This document shows, piece by piece, positions 1 through 6,504 of a stretch of 10,291 nucleotides of DNA (position 1 is the stretch's first letter; each line of letters starts with the position of its first letter). The notes beneath the pieces are model-generated. The model was not told where the DNA came from. It saw only the letters and a list, made by a program, of their open reading frames with translations, and did no database searches. The stretch comes from Lachnoclostridium sp. UBA1781. GTDB lineage: Bacteria > Bacillota > Clostridia > Lachnospirales > Lachnospiraceae. The position numbers were made by a program, and so were the translations under genes. The stretch lies in assembly GCA_002315495.1 (NCBI GenBank), contig DCGJ01000027.1, forward strand, positions 1-10,291. Reading direction: 5' to 3'.

Positions 1-130
1 CAGATGGGGTTTCAGTTATGACTTCACCGGTAGTTGGGGCAGTGTTTTTTTGCAAGCAGCCTGTTGCAAATGTGATTAGGAGGACACATAGGATGCACAG
101 GCAAGCCAGCTTTTGTTTTTCAAGTTTCAT
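1..130 (-). CDS. Lipoprotein, N-terminal fragment (runs off left edge)
   Basis: The first 43 codons of a minus-strand gene are visible; the rest lies outside the window. The protein opens with basic and polar residues (MKLEKQK), then a hydrophobic stretch of about residues 8-22, then A-T-G-C with the cysteine at residue 25. This is a type II (lipoprotein) signal peptide. After cleavage by signal peptidase II the Cys would be lipidated and the protein anchored on the outer face of the cytoplasmic membrane. The -3 position is Ala rather than the usual Leu, an accepted variant. What follows is Thr/Pro/Glu-rich, typical of the flexible linker after a lipobox. An AAAGGA ribosome binding site at 137-142 sits 6 bases from the ATG at 128-130 and fixes the start. 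The function of the mature domain cannot be judged; substrate-binding proteins and small secreted lipoproteins are both possible. Confidence 0.8.
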   Translation of the reverse strand, partial: MKLEKQKLACLCILCVLLITFATGCLQKNTAPTTGEVITETPS

Positions 131-171
131 TTTGATTCCTTTCTTTTGAGAAATGGTTTTAGGACAAATGC

Positions 172-200
172 ATTATATCAATTTACAAAGAAACTGAAAA
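172..200 (-). promoter_or_regulatory. Sigma-70-type promoter for the lipoprotein gene
   Basis: On the minus strand a perfect TATAAT (172-177) lies 17 bases downstream of TTTTCA (195-200, 4 of 6 matches to TTGACA). The predicted transcription start is near 165, giving a leader of about 35 bases before the lipoprotein ATG. It lies just after the terminator at 213-252, as expected for a separate transcription unit. Confidence 0.6.
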
Positions 201-212
201 TACCCACCACAC

Positions 213-252
213 AAAAACACCCGCCGGGAAAGTCAGTTCTTCCCAGCGAGTG
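213..252 (-). terminator. Intrinsic terminator of the Fic/PLD gene
   Basis: The arms 218-230 and 240-252 form a 13-pair stem (two G-U wobbles) with a 9-base loop. Read on the minus strand, the stem is followed by five T residues at 217-213. It lies about 55 bases past the stop codon of the gene at 308-955 and before the lipoprotein promoter. Confidence 0.8.
214..229. repeat. 16-base direct repeat, copy 1
   Basis: AAAACACCCGCCGGGA occurs here and again at 1109-1124 in the same orientation. Each copy forms one arm of a terminator hairpin plus its T-tract. The two copies flank the AT-rich Fic/PLD gene. Confidence 0.85.
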
Positions 253-307
253 GAGCATTTTACTTATGGTGGTCATTAGTTTTCTACCCTCAAGACTTTT
301 GGCAACG

Positions 308-955
308 TCAGTAGTTATCACTTCCTATAGTTCCCGTCTTTTGCGCTTTGTTCATAATCTCCTTAACATCATCTGCACCTTCAATTTTAGTTATAGCAAA
401 ACATTTCTTACCGGCATCCTTCAAGGAGGCCCCAATGTGATATCCCTCTACACCATCAATAATCAAAAAACGATCATGAAATGCGGTGGTTCTTCTGACC
501 GTTAATGTAGGATACTGTGTATTGAAATTATGAATATCTTGCTGCGAAATTCTTGCACCGGGCAGCGTGTACGCCCAAACATCCACACCTTTATTTTTCT
601 TAGAGGCACCTTTTTCTACTAATTCTTGGACGGCAAATATTAATTCTTTTGAGAAGGGTTCATGATTATTCAACTTTTCTTCCAAGAAATTAAGTGCCAG
701 ATAATAATTTCTTACTTCTTGTTCCGGTTTCAAAAAATGATTTCTATCATCACTTTCAATTACTTCATTCACCTGCTTTTCCGACAACGGATTGCCCTCT
801 ATCTTATTCGAAGCATATGAACTTTTCTTTTTTGAATTTTTACACAATTTATTGGCGACACTTTTTGAAAGTTTAACAGATGAGACGTTATATCTGTTTT
901 TGTCTATTTCCGAAATATATCTTAAGATTTCATTTGATAATGTAACTTTAATCAT
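308..955 (-). CDS. Chimeric protein: Fic N-terminal region fused to a PLD-like half domain
   Basis: The 215-residue protein has two recognisable parts. Residues about 10-113 resemble the N-terminal helical region of class II Fic (AMP-transferring) proteins, including SNKIEG (49-54), which fits the autoinhibitory motif [ST]xxxE[GN]. The Fic core with HPFxxGNGR is absent. Residues about 118-205 instead match the C-terminal part of the phospholipase D-like domain seen at the end of many ORF6N-domain proteins. This part has HDRFLIID (H160, R162, D167) followed by YHIGASLKDAGKK (G175, S177, K179), an HKD motif with Arg in place of Lys. The first half of that domain, normally with an IDNYID-like strand, appears to be missing, so the join falls near residues 113-121. 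The start is backed by AAAGGAAG 9 bases upstream. Base composition is clearly more AT-rich than the genes to the right. It may be a functional regulator or nuclease-like protein, or an open but decayed recombinant. Confidence 0.7.
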   Translation of the reverse strand: MIKVTLSNEILRYISEIDKNRYNVSSVKLSKSVANKLCKNSKKKSSYASNKIEGNPLSEKQVNEVIESDDRNHFLKPEQEVRNYYLALNFLEEKLNNHEPFSKELIFAVQELVEKGASKKNKGVDVWAYTLPGARISQQDIHNFNTQYPTLTVRRTTAFHDRFLIIDGVEGYHIGASLKDAGKKCFAITKIEGADDVKEIMNKAQKTGTIGSDNY

Positions 956-1012
956 AATAAAACACTTCCTTTCAAATATTATTGAACCAAAAACAACGTA
1001 CTTAGTCCATTA

Positions 1013-1044
1013 TTTTTACACTATTTTTTCACTATTTTTCACTA
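1013..1044. repeat. Three tandem 10-11 base T-tract repeats
   Basis: TTTTTACACTA (1013-1023), TTTTTTCACTA (1024-1034) and TTTTTCACTA (1035-1044) follow each other without gaps. Each unit is close to one helical turn, so the A/T tracts are in phase and should bend the DNA. They lie 58-89 bases upstream of the Fic/PLD gene start. A perfect 12-base palindrome, TCGTCCGGACGA, follows at 1047-1058. I could not assign a convincing -35/-10 pair in this interval. Confidence 0.7.
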
Positions 1045-1108
1045 AATCGTCCGGACGAAAATGATGTCCCTGCTTATCGATGTGGAATTTACCGAAAAGG
1101 CACAGAGT

Positions 1109-1124
1109 AAAACACCCGCCGGGA
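1109..1124. repeat. 16-base direct repeat, copy 2
   Basis: This is identical to 214-229 and in the same orientation. It forms the left arm of the terminator at 1109-1146. The sequence diverges on both sides of the 16 bases. Confidence 0.85.
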
Positions 1125-1146
1125 GGGGAATCTCTCTCGGCGGGTG
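1109..1146 (-). terminator. Intrinsic terminator of the fprA-ATPase-amidohydrolase unit
   Basis: The arms 1113-1127 and 1132-1146 form a 15-pair stem with two G-U wobbles and a 4-base loop. On the minus strand it is followed by TTTTA (1112-1108), a short T-tract. It starts 20 bases after the amidohydrolase stop codon. Confidence 0.75.
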
Positions 1147-1166
1147 ATAACAATTCAACTATTCTA

Positions 1167-1988
1167 TTACAGTTCTTTAATAAACATCTCGAAGTTCTTA
1201 TGGAAGATCATCTCCAAACGCTCCTCACTGAGTCCAAGGTTCAAAATCGTCTCAATTTCGGTCTTCGGGTCCCACATCGGGAAGTCGGTTCCGAAGAAGA
1301 CATGATCCGGGGCAAATGCCTCGATGCCCTTTAACGCGGTTTCCGGACCTGCGAACTGAATCGTGGAACTGGTGTCTACAAACACGTTTTCCAAACGAAG
1401 GAATTCTCTCGCATCGTCCCACTCGGACCAGCCGCCAAAATGCGCACTGATAATCGGAAGCTTCGGGAACATTTTCGCAACCTTTTCAATTCGCTTCGGA
1501 CCGGAGAAATCAAAGCGATTATCGCCGGCATGCGTAATCAAAAACAGGTGCTTACTTGCCATTGTTTCGTACAACGGGAACAGTCTCTCATCGTCCACCG
1601 TAAAATGCTGAATGTCCGGATGAATCTTGATTCCCTTCATTCCAAGCTCCAGCACACGGTCACACTCCTTGTCGAACTCCGTATAGTCTGCATGCATCGT
1701 GCCTGCGCCATACCAGTTTGGATGTGCCTCCAGCGTACGTCCGATAAAGGAATTGATAGATTCTACCTGCTTTGCAGCGGTTGCTGCGGAAAATACGAGG
1801 CAGCTTTCAATTCCTGCATCCTTCGATACATTTGCCAGATCCTCTACCGTACCCAAATGGTTACACATGGTCTTCGTATCCAACTTAATCGGAGTATCAC
1901 AGGTTTCGTAAAACACTGCTGTTGCCTTTACTGCCGGCTCAGCAATCTTATCCGGAAAAATATGTGTATGTGCATCTATAATTTTCAT
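1167..1988 (-). CDS. Metal-dependent hydrolase, amidohydrolase_2 (ACMSD-like) family
   Basis: The 273-residue protein is a TIM-barrel amidohydrolase of the Amidohydrolase_2 family (PF04909), usually cytosolic. The first strand carries the metal-binding HTH signature (H7, H9). Other expected metal or catalytic residues are H153 (ITHAGD), H183 (SAHFGG) and D235 (FFGTDFP). GIKIHP at 119-124 is also typical. The set is complete, so the enzyme should be active with one divalent metal, acting on a hydrolysable or decarboxylatable substrate that the sequence does not reveal. It is the last gene of the unit that begins with fprA. The 39-base gap after the ATPase gene holds AGAAGG 10 bases from the ATG. 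A possible 10-codon ORF overlaps the start in an ATGA arrangement, which suggests translational coupling. The family is assigned with confidence; the reaction is not. Confidence 0.88.
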   Translation of the reverse strand: MKIIDAHTHIFPDKIAEPAVKATAVFYETCDTPIKLDTKTMCNHLGTVEDLANVSKDAGIESCLVFSAATAAKQVESINSFIGRTLEAHPNWYGAGTMHADYTEFDKECDRVLELGMKGIKIHPDIQHFTVDDERLFPLYETMASKHLFLITHAGDNRFDFSGPKRIEKVAKMFPKLPIISAHFGGWSEWDDAREFLRLENVFVDTSSTIQFAGPETALKGIEAFAPDHVFFGTDFPMWDPKTEIETILNLGLSEERLEMIFHKNFEMFIKEL

Positions 1989-2017
1989 AGTGCTTTAACC
2001 TTCTTTCTGAAATCCAT
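1985..2017 (-). CDS. Possible 10-codon coupling or leader ORF (MDFRKKVKAL)
   Basis: The stop codon of the upstream ATPase gene is embedded in TAGGAG. Seven bases later an ATG (2015-2017) opens a 10-codon frame ending in TGA at 1985-1987. That TGA overlaps the amidohydrolase ATG as ATGA. The spacing and overlap are what translational coupling would look like. The peptide is short and basic and has no recognisable family. It could instead be chance, with the amidohydrolase served by its own AGAAGG site. Confidence 0.3.
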   Translation of the reverse strand: MDFRKKVKAL

Positions 2018-2027
2018 GTTCTTACTC

Positions 2028-3524
2028 CTACACCAGAAGCTCCCGCACCATCTCCGGGGTGAAGGTCACGCTCGTGCATTCACCGTTCTCGATACGGAAA
2101 AGTGCATTTGCCGTAAGATGCTCGGCGGCCTGCTCCAGGTCACGAATACCGGTCGTTTCGGAGTAGATTCGAACCACTTCCTCAATGGCTTCCTCAGGAA
2201 TGATACATTCCTCCGGCTTCAGAGCAATTCGCTTCAGAGCTTTCGGAAGAGAGAACTGGGAGAAGATAATCTTCTTCTCTTCTGCGGTGTAATCCGGAAG
2301 CTCAATCACAGCGAAACGGGACATAAGCGGAGCACTGATCAGGCTCTTGTCATTTGCCGTTGCAATCGGATATACGCCAACGGTCGGAACCATACATTCC
2401 ATATAGTTATCGGTAAAGCCGAGGTTATCAAGAAGGGTAAGCAATACGTCGGCAGGATTGCCGTTTCCCTTGCCCGCATTTGCCTTATCCAGCTCGTTGA
2501 TAATGAAGACCAGATTGGAGCCACCGGAAACCGCAAAGGCTTCCATAATGATACCCGGCTTTGCGTTCGCGTACACACGGGAGGAACCGGTGAGCTGCTC
2601 CGGGTCGTTAATGGAGCTCATATCGAGCGTGGTCCAAGGCATCTTCAAAATCTTCGCAACTGCATATGCGATTTGGGACTTACCGGTACCTGCCGGTCCG
2701 ATGATTAACATACCATACGCCGGCAGGGTGTGGGTACGATTGATCTGCACGATGGTTTCGAGAATTCTCTGCTTCACCTTCTCCATACCATACAGTTCTT
2801 CGTCCAAAATGCGCTTTGCTTCCTTCAAATCAATGGACTTAAAATAGTTACTCTTCCACTGCACATTCAGCATAATGGAAAGTGCTCTCTGCGCATGACG
2901 ACGCTCCTCCGGAGACACCTCCTGGGAACGTGCTACTGCCAGATTTCTTCTTGCCCAAAGGCGGATATTCTCCGGCAACGTATCGCCGGCACAGTTCAAA
3001 AAGTCCGTAATCGACTGAATGGAGGTGATACGCATATCATCGCCCACTTCATCCATATCTTCGTCCTTTGTGGTCTCTACAGGAGGGTTACTTGCCAGCA
3101 GACGCTCAATCATAAACTGAAGGAAGCCATCCTCTGCAGACAGCTTGCTGCCACCGCCAAATGCGACCTCACGAATCTTGTAAACCGCATAGCCCTCCGT
3201 CGTGTTCGCACCGGAAAGACGCACACTGATTTTGCTTTCGCCAAGCCACTTAATGAGACTGGTAAAGCGGGAATCAATCTTCAGAATATCTGCCTCAAAA
3301 CGACCGTCCTCCTCGTCAAATGCGAACGCAGTCGCTTTATTCGGATTCATAAAGATACCATTGGAATGATGCTTCCACTGACGCTTCTCATTGCTGAGCA
3401 CCAGAATCGGCTGCTCTGCGGTCGGTGTCTGGTTATTCGATGCAAATGTGGTATAAGTGCAGACCACCTCACCCTTTGCCAAAGATTTTCCGCTAAAATC
3501 GCTGACGCGCATGTAATTATCCAT
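2028..3524 (-). CDS. Lon-like AAA+ ATPase lacking the protease domain
   Basis: Residues about 205-495 of this 498-residue protein follow the Lon protease plan. There is a linker helix region with NVQWKS, then DLKEAKRILDEELYGMEKVK, then the AAA+ module. Motifs are Walker A GPAGTGKS (276-283, K282), sensor 1 IATAND (387-392), arginine finger R403 (SRF) and sensor 2 GIRDLEQ (R461). The chain stops at TPEMVRELLV, about where the S16 protease domain of Lon would begin, so no Ser-Lys protease is present. The Walker B segment reads VFIINELDK (339-347), with Asn343 where Lon has Asp; Glu344 is kept. Residues 1-200 match no domain I recognise and have an acidic patch near 150-163. The start has AAAGGAG 5 bases upstream. 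Only 20 bases separate it from fprA. Likely role: an ATP-driven remodeller or chaperone, possibly slow or altered in hydrolysis. Confidence 0.82.
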   Translation of the reverse strand: MDNYMRVSDFSGKSLAKGEVVCTYTTFASNNQTPTAEQPILVLSNEKRQWKHHSNGIFMNPNKATAFAFDEEDGRFEADILKIDSRFTSLIKWLGESKISVRLSGANTTEGYAVYKIREVAFGGGSKLSAEDGFLQFMIERLLASNPPVETTKDEDMDEVGDDMRITSIQSITDFLNCAGDTLPENIRLWARRNLAVARSQEVSPEERRHAQRALSIMLNVQWKSNYFKSIDLKEAKRILDEELYGMEKVKQRILETIVQINRTHTLPAYGMLIIGPAGTGKSQIAYAVAKILKMPWTTLDMSSINDPEQLTGSSRVYANAKPGIIMEAFAVSGGSNLVFIINELDKANAGKGNGNPADVLLTLLDNLGFTDNYMECMVPTVGVYPIATANDKSLISAPLMSRFAVIELPDYTAEEKKIIFSQFSLPKALKRIALKPEECIIPEEAIEEVVRIYSETTGIRDLEQAAEHLTANALFRIENGECTSVTFTPEMVRELLV

Positions 3525-3544
3525 CTCTGCTCCTTTGTTTCTTC

Positions 3545-4702
3545 CTACTTCATCGCATTTGCAAGAGCTTTCATTGCAATGCGGTTGTCATCCGTAAGGG
3601 AGGACTTAATGGTCACCATCGGTGCCACAATCTCGATGTTCTCCATCTCCTCAAACATAGCCTTCATTATGCTGCCTGCCTTCGGTGCCCAGGAGCCATT
3701 TTCCACAAGACCGATTTTACGCTTGCAGAAGCCCTTCGAAGCCAAGTGATGAATAAAGGAATGCATCGGAGGGAACAGGCCGGTATCATAGGTGCATGCA
3801 CAGCAAATCATGCGGTCGTAGCGAAATGCGTCCTCTACCGTCTCCGCCCAATCCTCGCGGGTAATATCCACGAGCTTCACCTTCGTATCGGTAACCGCCT
3901 TCAACATCTCCACCAATTCCTCAGCCGCTGCCAAAGTATTGCCATGAATGGATGCGCAAACCACGAGAATTCCGGACTCCTCCGGCTCGTAGCTGCTCCA
4001 GGTATCGTAAAGCTTAATGTACTTGCCCAGATCCTCATCCAAAACAGGTCCGTGAAGCGGAAGCAGCTTTGTAATCTCAAGTCCTGCTGCCTTCTTAAGA
4101 AGTGCCTGCACCTGTGCGCCGTAGCGCCCAACGATGTTAAAGTAGTAACGTCTTGCCTCGCAGGTCCAACCCTCAGGATCATCGTAGGAGAGACTGCCGA
4201 ATTTGCCAAATGCGTCCGCACAGAACAACACCTTCTCGCTTTGCTCGTAGGACATCATAACCTCCGGCCAGTGAACCATCGGAGCTGCAATAAACTGAAG
4301 GGTGTGTGCACCAAGGGAAAGGGTGTCTCCCTCCTTGATGACAAGCTTCTCATGACCTTCGGTCGGAACCGCAAACTGCTTCATCATGTTGAATGCAAGC
4401 GCACCGGAGACAATCGTTACGTTCGGGTAAGCATTTAACACCGCACCAAGACTTCCGGAATGATCCGGCTCCATGTGCTGCACAATCAGATAGTCCGGCT
4501 GACGATTGCCGAGTGCCTCTGCGAGATTCGCAAGATACTGCTCGGTGCAGCGGTCATCCACAGCATCGAAAATCGCAATCTTCTCGTCCAAAATCACATA
4601 AGAATTGTAGGACACACCATGCTCCAAAACCAGCTGACCTTCGAACAAGTCAAGATCGTCATCATCACAACCAACATACTTAATCGCATCTGAAATAAAC
4701 AT
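3545..4702 (-). CDS. fprA: FprA-type flavodiiron protein (O2/NO reductase)
   Basis: Flavodiiron proteins reduce oxygen to water, or nitric oxide to nitrous oxide, in anaerobes, taking electrons from rubredoxin or similar carriers in the cytosol. Counting from the ATG at 4711, residues 1-240 are the metallo-beta-lactamase-like diiron domain with all ligands: H79, E81, D83 and H84 (HMEPDH), H147, D166 and H220. Residues about 247-388 are a flavodoxin domain with an FMN loop ASIHGNT (253-259). No rubredoxin or reductase extension is present, so this is class A. I chose the start at 4702 (fourth codon of the longest frame) because AAAGG is 9 bases upstream of it; the ATG at 4709-4711 directly abuts AAAGG and could not be served by it. 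This is the first gene after a strong promoter and heads a three-gene unit with the Lon-like ATPase and the amidohydrolase. Confidence 0.93.
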   Translation of the reverse strand: MFISDAIKYVGCDDDDLDLFEGQLVLEHGVSYNSYVILDEKIAIFDAVDDRCTEQYLANLAEALGNRQPDYLIVQHMEPDHSGSLGAVLNAYPNVTIVSGALAFNMMKQFAVPTEGHEKLVIKEGDTLSLGAHTLQFIAAPMVHWPEVMMSYEQSEKVLFCADAFGKFGSLSYDDPEGWTCEARRYYFNIVGRYGAQVQALLKKAAGLEITKLLPLHGPVLDEDLGKYIKLYDTWSSYEPEESGILVVCASIHGNTLAAAEELVEMLKAVTDTKVKLVDITREDWAETVEDAFRYDRMICCACTYDTGLFPPMHSFIHHLASKGFCKRKIGLVENGSWAPKAGSIMKAMFEEMENIEIVAPMVTIKSSLTDDNRIAMKALANAMK

Positions 4703-4764
4703 ATTTTTCATCCTTTCAAAGTGTAATTTTTATCAATAATCTTTATCCAATCGAATGCATATTA

Positions 4765-4792
4765 ATTATACCGATTTTTTTTCTCGATACAA
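4765..4792 (-). promoter_or_regulatory. Promoter of the fprA unit
   Basis: On the minus strand TTGTAT (4787-4792) and a perfect TATAAT (4765-4770) are separated by 16 bases containing eight A residues. The predicted start near 4758 gives a leader of about 55 bases. The -35 lies only 3 bases past the plsY stop codon and I see no terminator between them, so plsY transcripts may read through into fprA. Confidence 0.65.
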
Positions 4793-4795
4793 CCC

Positions 4796-5422
4796 CTAAT
4801 TCTGCACGCGGTCCTTACCGACCGCTGCATCACTGGCCTTGAATTCCGTACCGTTCAGCATCCTCTTAATATTCGGCAAATGCTTCACAAAAATCACAGC
4901 GGTAATCGGCAGCGTCGCAAGCACTACCAAAATGCTCCACGTGGTCAGAAGCATGTAAATCGGATATGCCACGATGGTAATCATCGTTCCGAGCACAATG
5001 TAATCCGTTACCTTTGCAACGGTAATGATAATCACGCCCATAATAACCGCAAAGAAAAAGCTAAATCCGCACATAACACCAATGAGAGTTGCGAAGCCCT
5101 TACCGCCCTTAAAGTTCATATAGAACGGGAAAATGTGCCCCATCACACAGGCGGTCCCTGCAAGTGCCGCATATGCCGGGTCGTAAGGGAACAACAGCCG
5201 TAAAATCACCACGGCGAGAACGCCCTTTAAAAAATCCATCACACCGACGAAAAGGCCCCATTTCCATCCGATTAACATCACAGTATTCGATGCCCCAAGG
5301 TTACCGCTTCCCGCACTCTGAAGGTCGACCTTCTTTATCATCGACACCACCTTTGCGGTATTAAAGCAGCCAAGAAAATATCCTAACAAAAGGGCAAGCA
5401 AGATGCCAGCAATTACGTCCAT
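4796..5422 (-). CDS. plsY: Glycerol-3-phosphate acyltransferase PlsY
   Basis: PlsY transfers an acyl group from acyl-phosphate to glycerol-3-phosphate, the first step of phospholipid synthesis in most bacteria. It is an integral membrane enzyme. Counting from the chosen start, the three PlsY motifs are present: GSGNLGASN (38-46), GHIFPFYMNFKGGKGFAT (95-112) and KHLPNIKRMLNGTE (180-193). Several hydrophobic segments span the protein (about 2-22, 57-78, 116-137, 139-160 and 162-179). I chose the ATG at 5420-5422, giving 208 residues, because GGGAGG sits about 6 bases upstream and the chain then begins at the first membrane helix. A longer frame from 5467 would add 15 polar residues not usual in the family. 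It follows dus after 68 bases with no terminator, so it is probably the last gene of the mscS-dus-plsY transcript. Its acyl-phosphate supplier PlsX is not in the window. Confidence 0.95.
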   Translation of the reverse strand: MDVIAGILLALLLGYFLGCFNTAKVVSMIKKVDLQSAGSGNLGASNTVMLIGWKWGLFVGVMDFLKGVLAVVILRLLFPYDPAYAALAGTACVMGHIFPFYMNFKGGKGFATLIGVMCGFSFFFAVIMGVIIITVAKVTDYIVLGTMITIVAYPIYMLLTTWSILVVLATLPITAVIFVKHLPNIKRMLNGTEFKASDAAVGKDRVQN

Positions 5423-5490
5423 ATGTTTCCTCCCAATCCGTCTATTCTGAATAAAACAATCTTTCAACCGCTTTCGAACTCAAAACCCCT

Positions 5491-6495
5491 TTAGGCACGC
5501 TCGGTTGCTAAAATTTCGGCCGCATTTGCCAGAAATTCCTCGTTCGTTTTACTGCGGCGAATCTTATTCCACACCCAGTCACTGTCGGGATATGCAGTCT
5601 TCATAAACGACCAGATTTCCTTCATCTTAAAGAGCACATCCTTTCGCCCGAGGGCCGCAAGATAGATCTGATACAGTTCCTTGTGAAATGCGGCAAGCTC
5701 CTCACAGGAAGCTTCCTTTCCGGTCCGAATCGCACGGAAGATATCCGGTCGTGCGATTGCTCCACGTCCCAACATTAACGCACTCGTTTTCGGGTATCGC
5801 TCTGCCATCGCAATTGCATCAGAGTCAGTAAACAGATTGCCGTTATAGACAAGCTTTCTGCCATTCGCTGCGCCTTCATCCAACACCTGATATGCTTCTT
5901 CATACTGAGCCAAATGCGGCTCGCCCTGATACATCTCCATCCGCACTCTCGGATGCACAATCAGCTCCGAGTAAGGATAGCGGTTATAGATCTCCAGAAT
6001 GTCGGCAAATTCCTCCGGGTCCGCATATCCGATTCGCGTCTTAATGGACACCTTCACCTGCGCCTCGGAAAATATCTTCTCCAGAAAGCGGTCCAGTCCC
6101 CACGGGTCCTGCAAAAATCCGCTGCCACGCCCCTTCTTCACAACCGTCCCCGACGGACAGCCAAGGTTCAGATTGACTTCTTCGTAGCCGAGGTCACGAA
6201 GCGCATTTGCCGTCTCTAAAAAGCCCTCCGCGTCATTGGTTAAAATCTGCGGAACGGTCTCTAATCCCTCGTTATGACCGGGCTCGATTTCGCGCCCAAA
6301 ACGACTGGATTCGCCAATCCTCTGCGCCGGAGTAATAAACGGGGTAAAATATCGGTCCACCGAGCCAAAATGCTTCGCCACCAGCCTTCGATACTGCCAG
6401 CCCGTAACCCCTTCTAACGGAGCCAGATACAGCCGCATGGAGTCCACCGCGCGAGGCGTAGTGGTGTCGGGTTCTTTCACAAAAATCTCCGTCAT
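5491..6495 (-). CDS. tRNA-dihydrouridine synthase family protein
   Basis: Dus enzymes are FMN-dependent and reduce specific uridines in the D-loop or variable region of tRNA to dihydrouridine using NADPH. The 334-residue protein has the TIM-barrel signatures in order: APLEGVTGWQYR (25-36), NLNLGCPSGTVVKK (108-121) with the catalytic Cys113, VSIKTRIG (149-156) with K152, VHPR (180-183), YNGNLFT (217-223) and MLGRGAIARPDIF (241-253), which binds the FMN phosphate. The helical C-terminal tRNA-binding domain is present, so the length is normal. The loop after the catalytic Cys reads KKGRGSGFL rather than the more common GAGAxL form. The start is supported by TAGGAG, which overlaps the stop codon of the upstream mscS gene; the gap is only 9 bases, so the two are translated in close succession. 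I do not assign a specific Dus subclass or target uridine. Confidence 0.93.
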   Translation of the reverse strand: MTEIFVKEPDTTTPRAVDSMRLYLAPLEGVTGWQYRRLVAKHFGSVDRYFTPFITPAQRIGESSRFGREIEPGHNEGLETVPQILTNDAEGFLETANALRDLGYEEVNLNLGCPSGTVVKKGRGSGFLQDPWGLDRFLEKIFSEAQVKVSIKTRIGYADPEEFADILEIYNRYPYSELIVHPRVRMEMYQGEPHLAQYEEAYQVLDEGAANGRKLVYNGNLFTDSDAIAMAERYPKTSALMLGRGAIARPDIFRAIRTGKEASCEELAAFHKELYQIYLAALGRKDVLFKMKEIWSFMKTAYPDSDWVWNKIRRSKTNEEFLANAAEILATERA

Positions 6496-6504
6496 CGCCC
6501 GCTC

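Noticed and set aside
113..505. Plus-strand open frame over the left intergenic region
   Set aside because: It crosses a promoter, a terminator and the 3' end of the chimeric gene and has no ribosome binding site.
1440..2708. Long plus-strand open frame of 422 codons
   Set aside because: It lies opposite the amidohydrolase and Lon-like ATPase genes, has no plausible ribosome binding site and a composition rich in Cys, His and Arg typical of an antisense shadow.
2730..3749. Plus-strand open frame of 339 codons opposite the ATPase and fprA
   Set aside because: It is antisense to two well-supported genes and shows no family motif.
4703..4711. fprA start at the ATG of 4709-4711
   Set aside because: The AAAGG ribosome binding site directly touches that ATG, leaving no spacer. 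The ATG at 4700-4702 has normal 9-base spacing.
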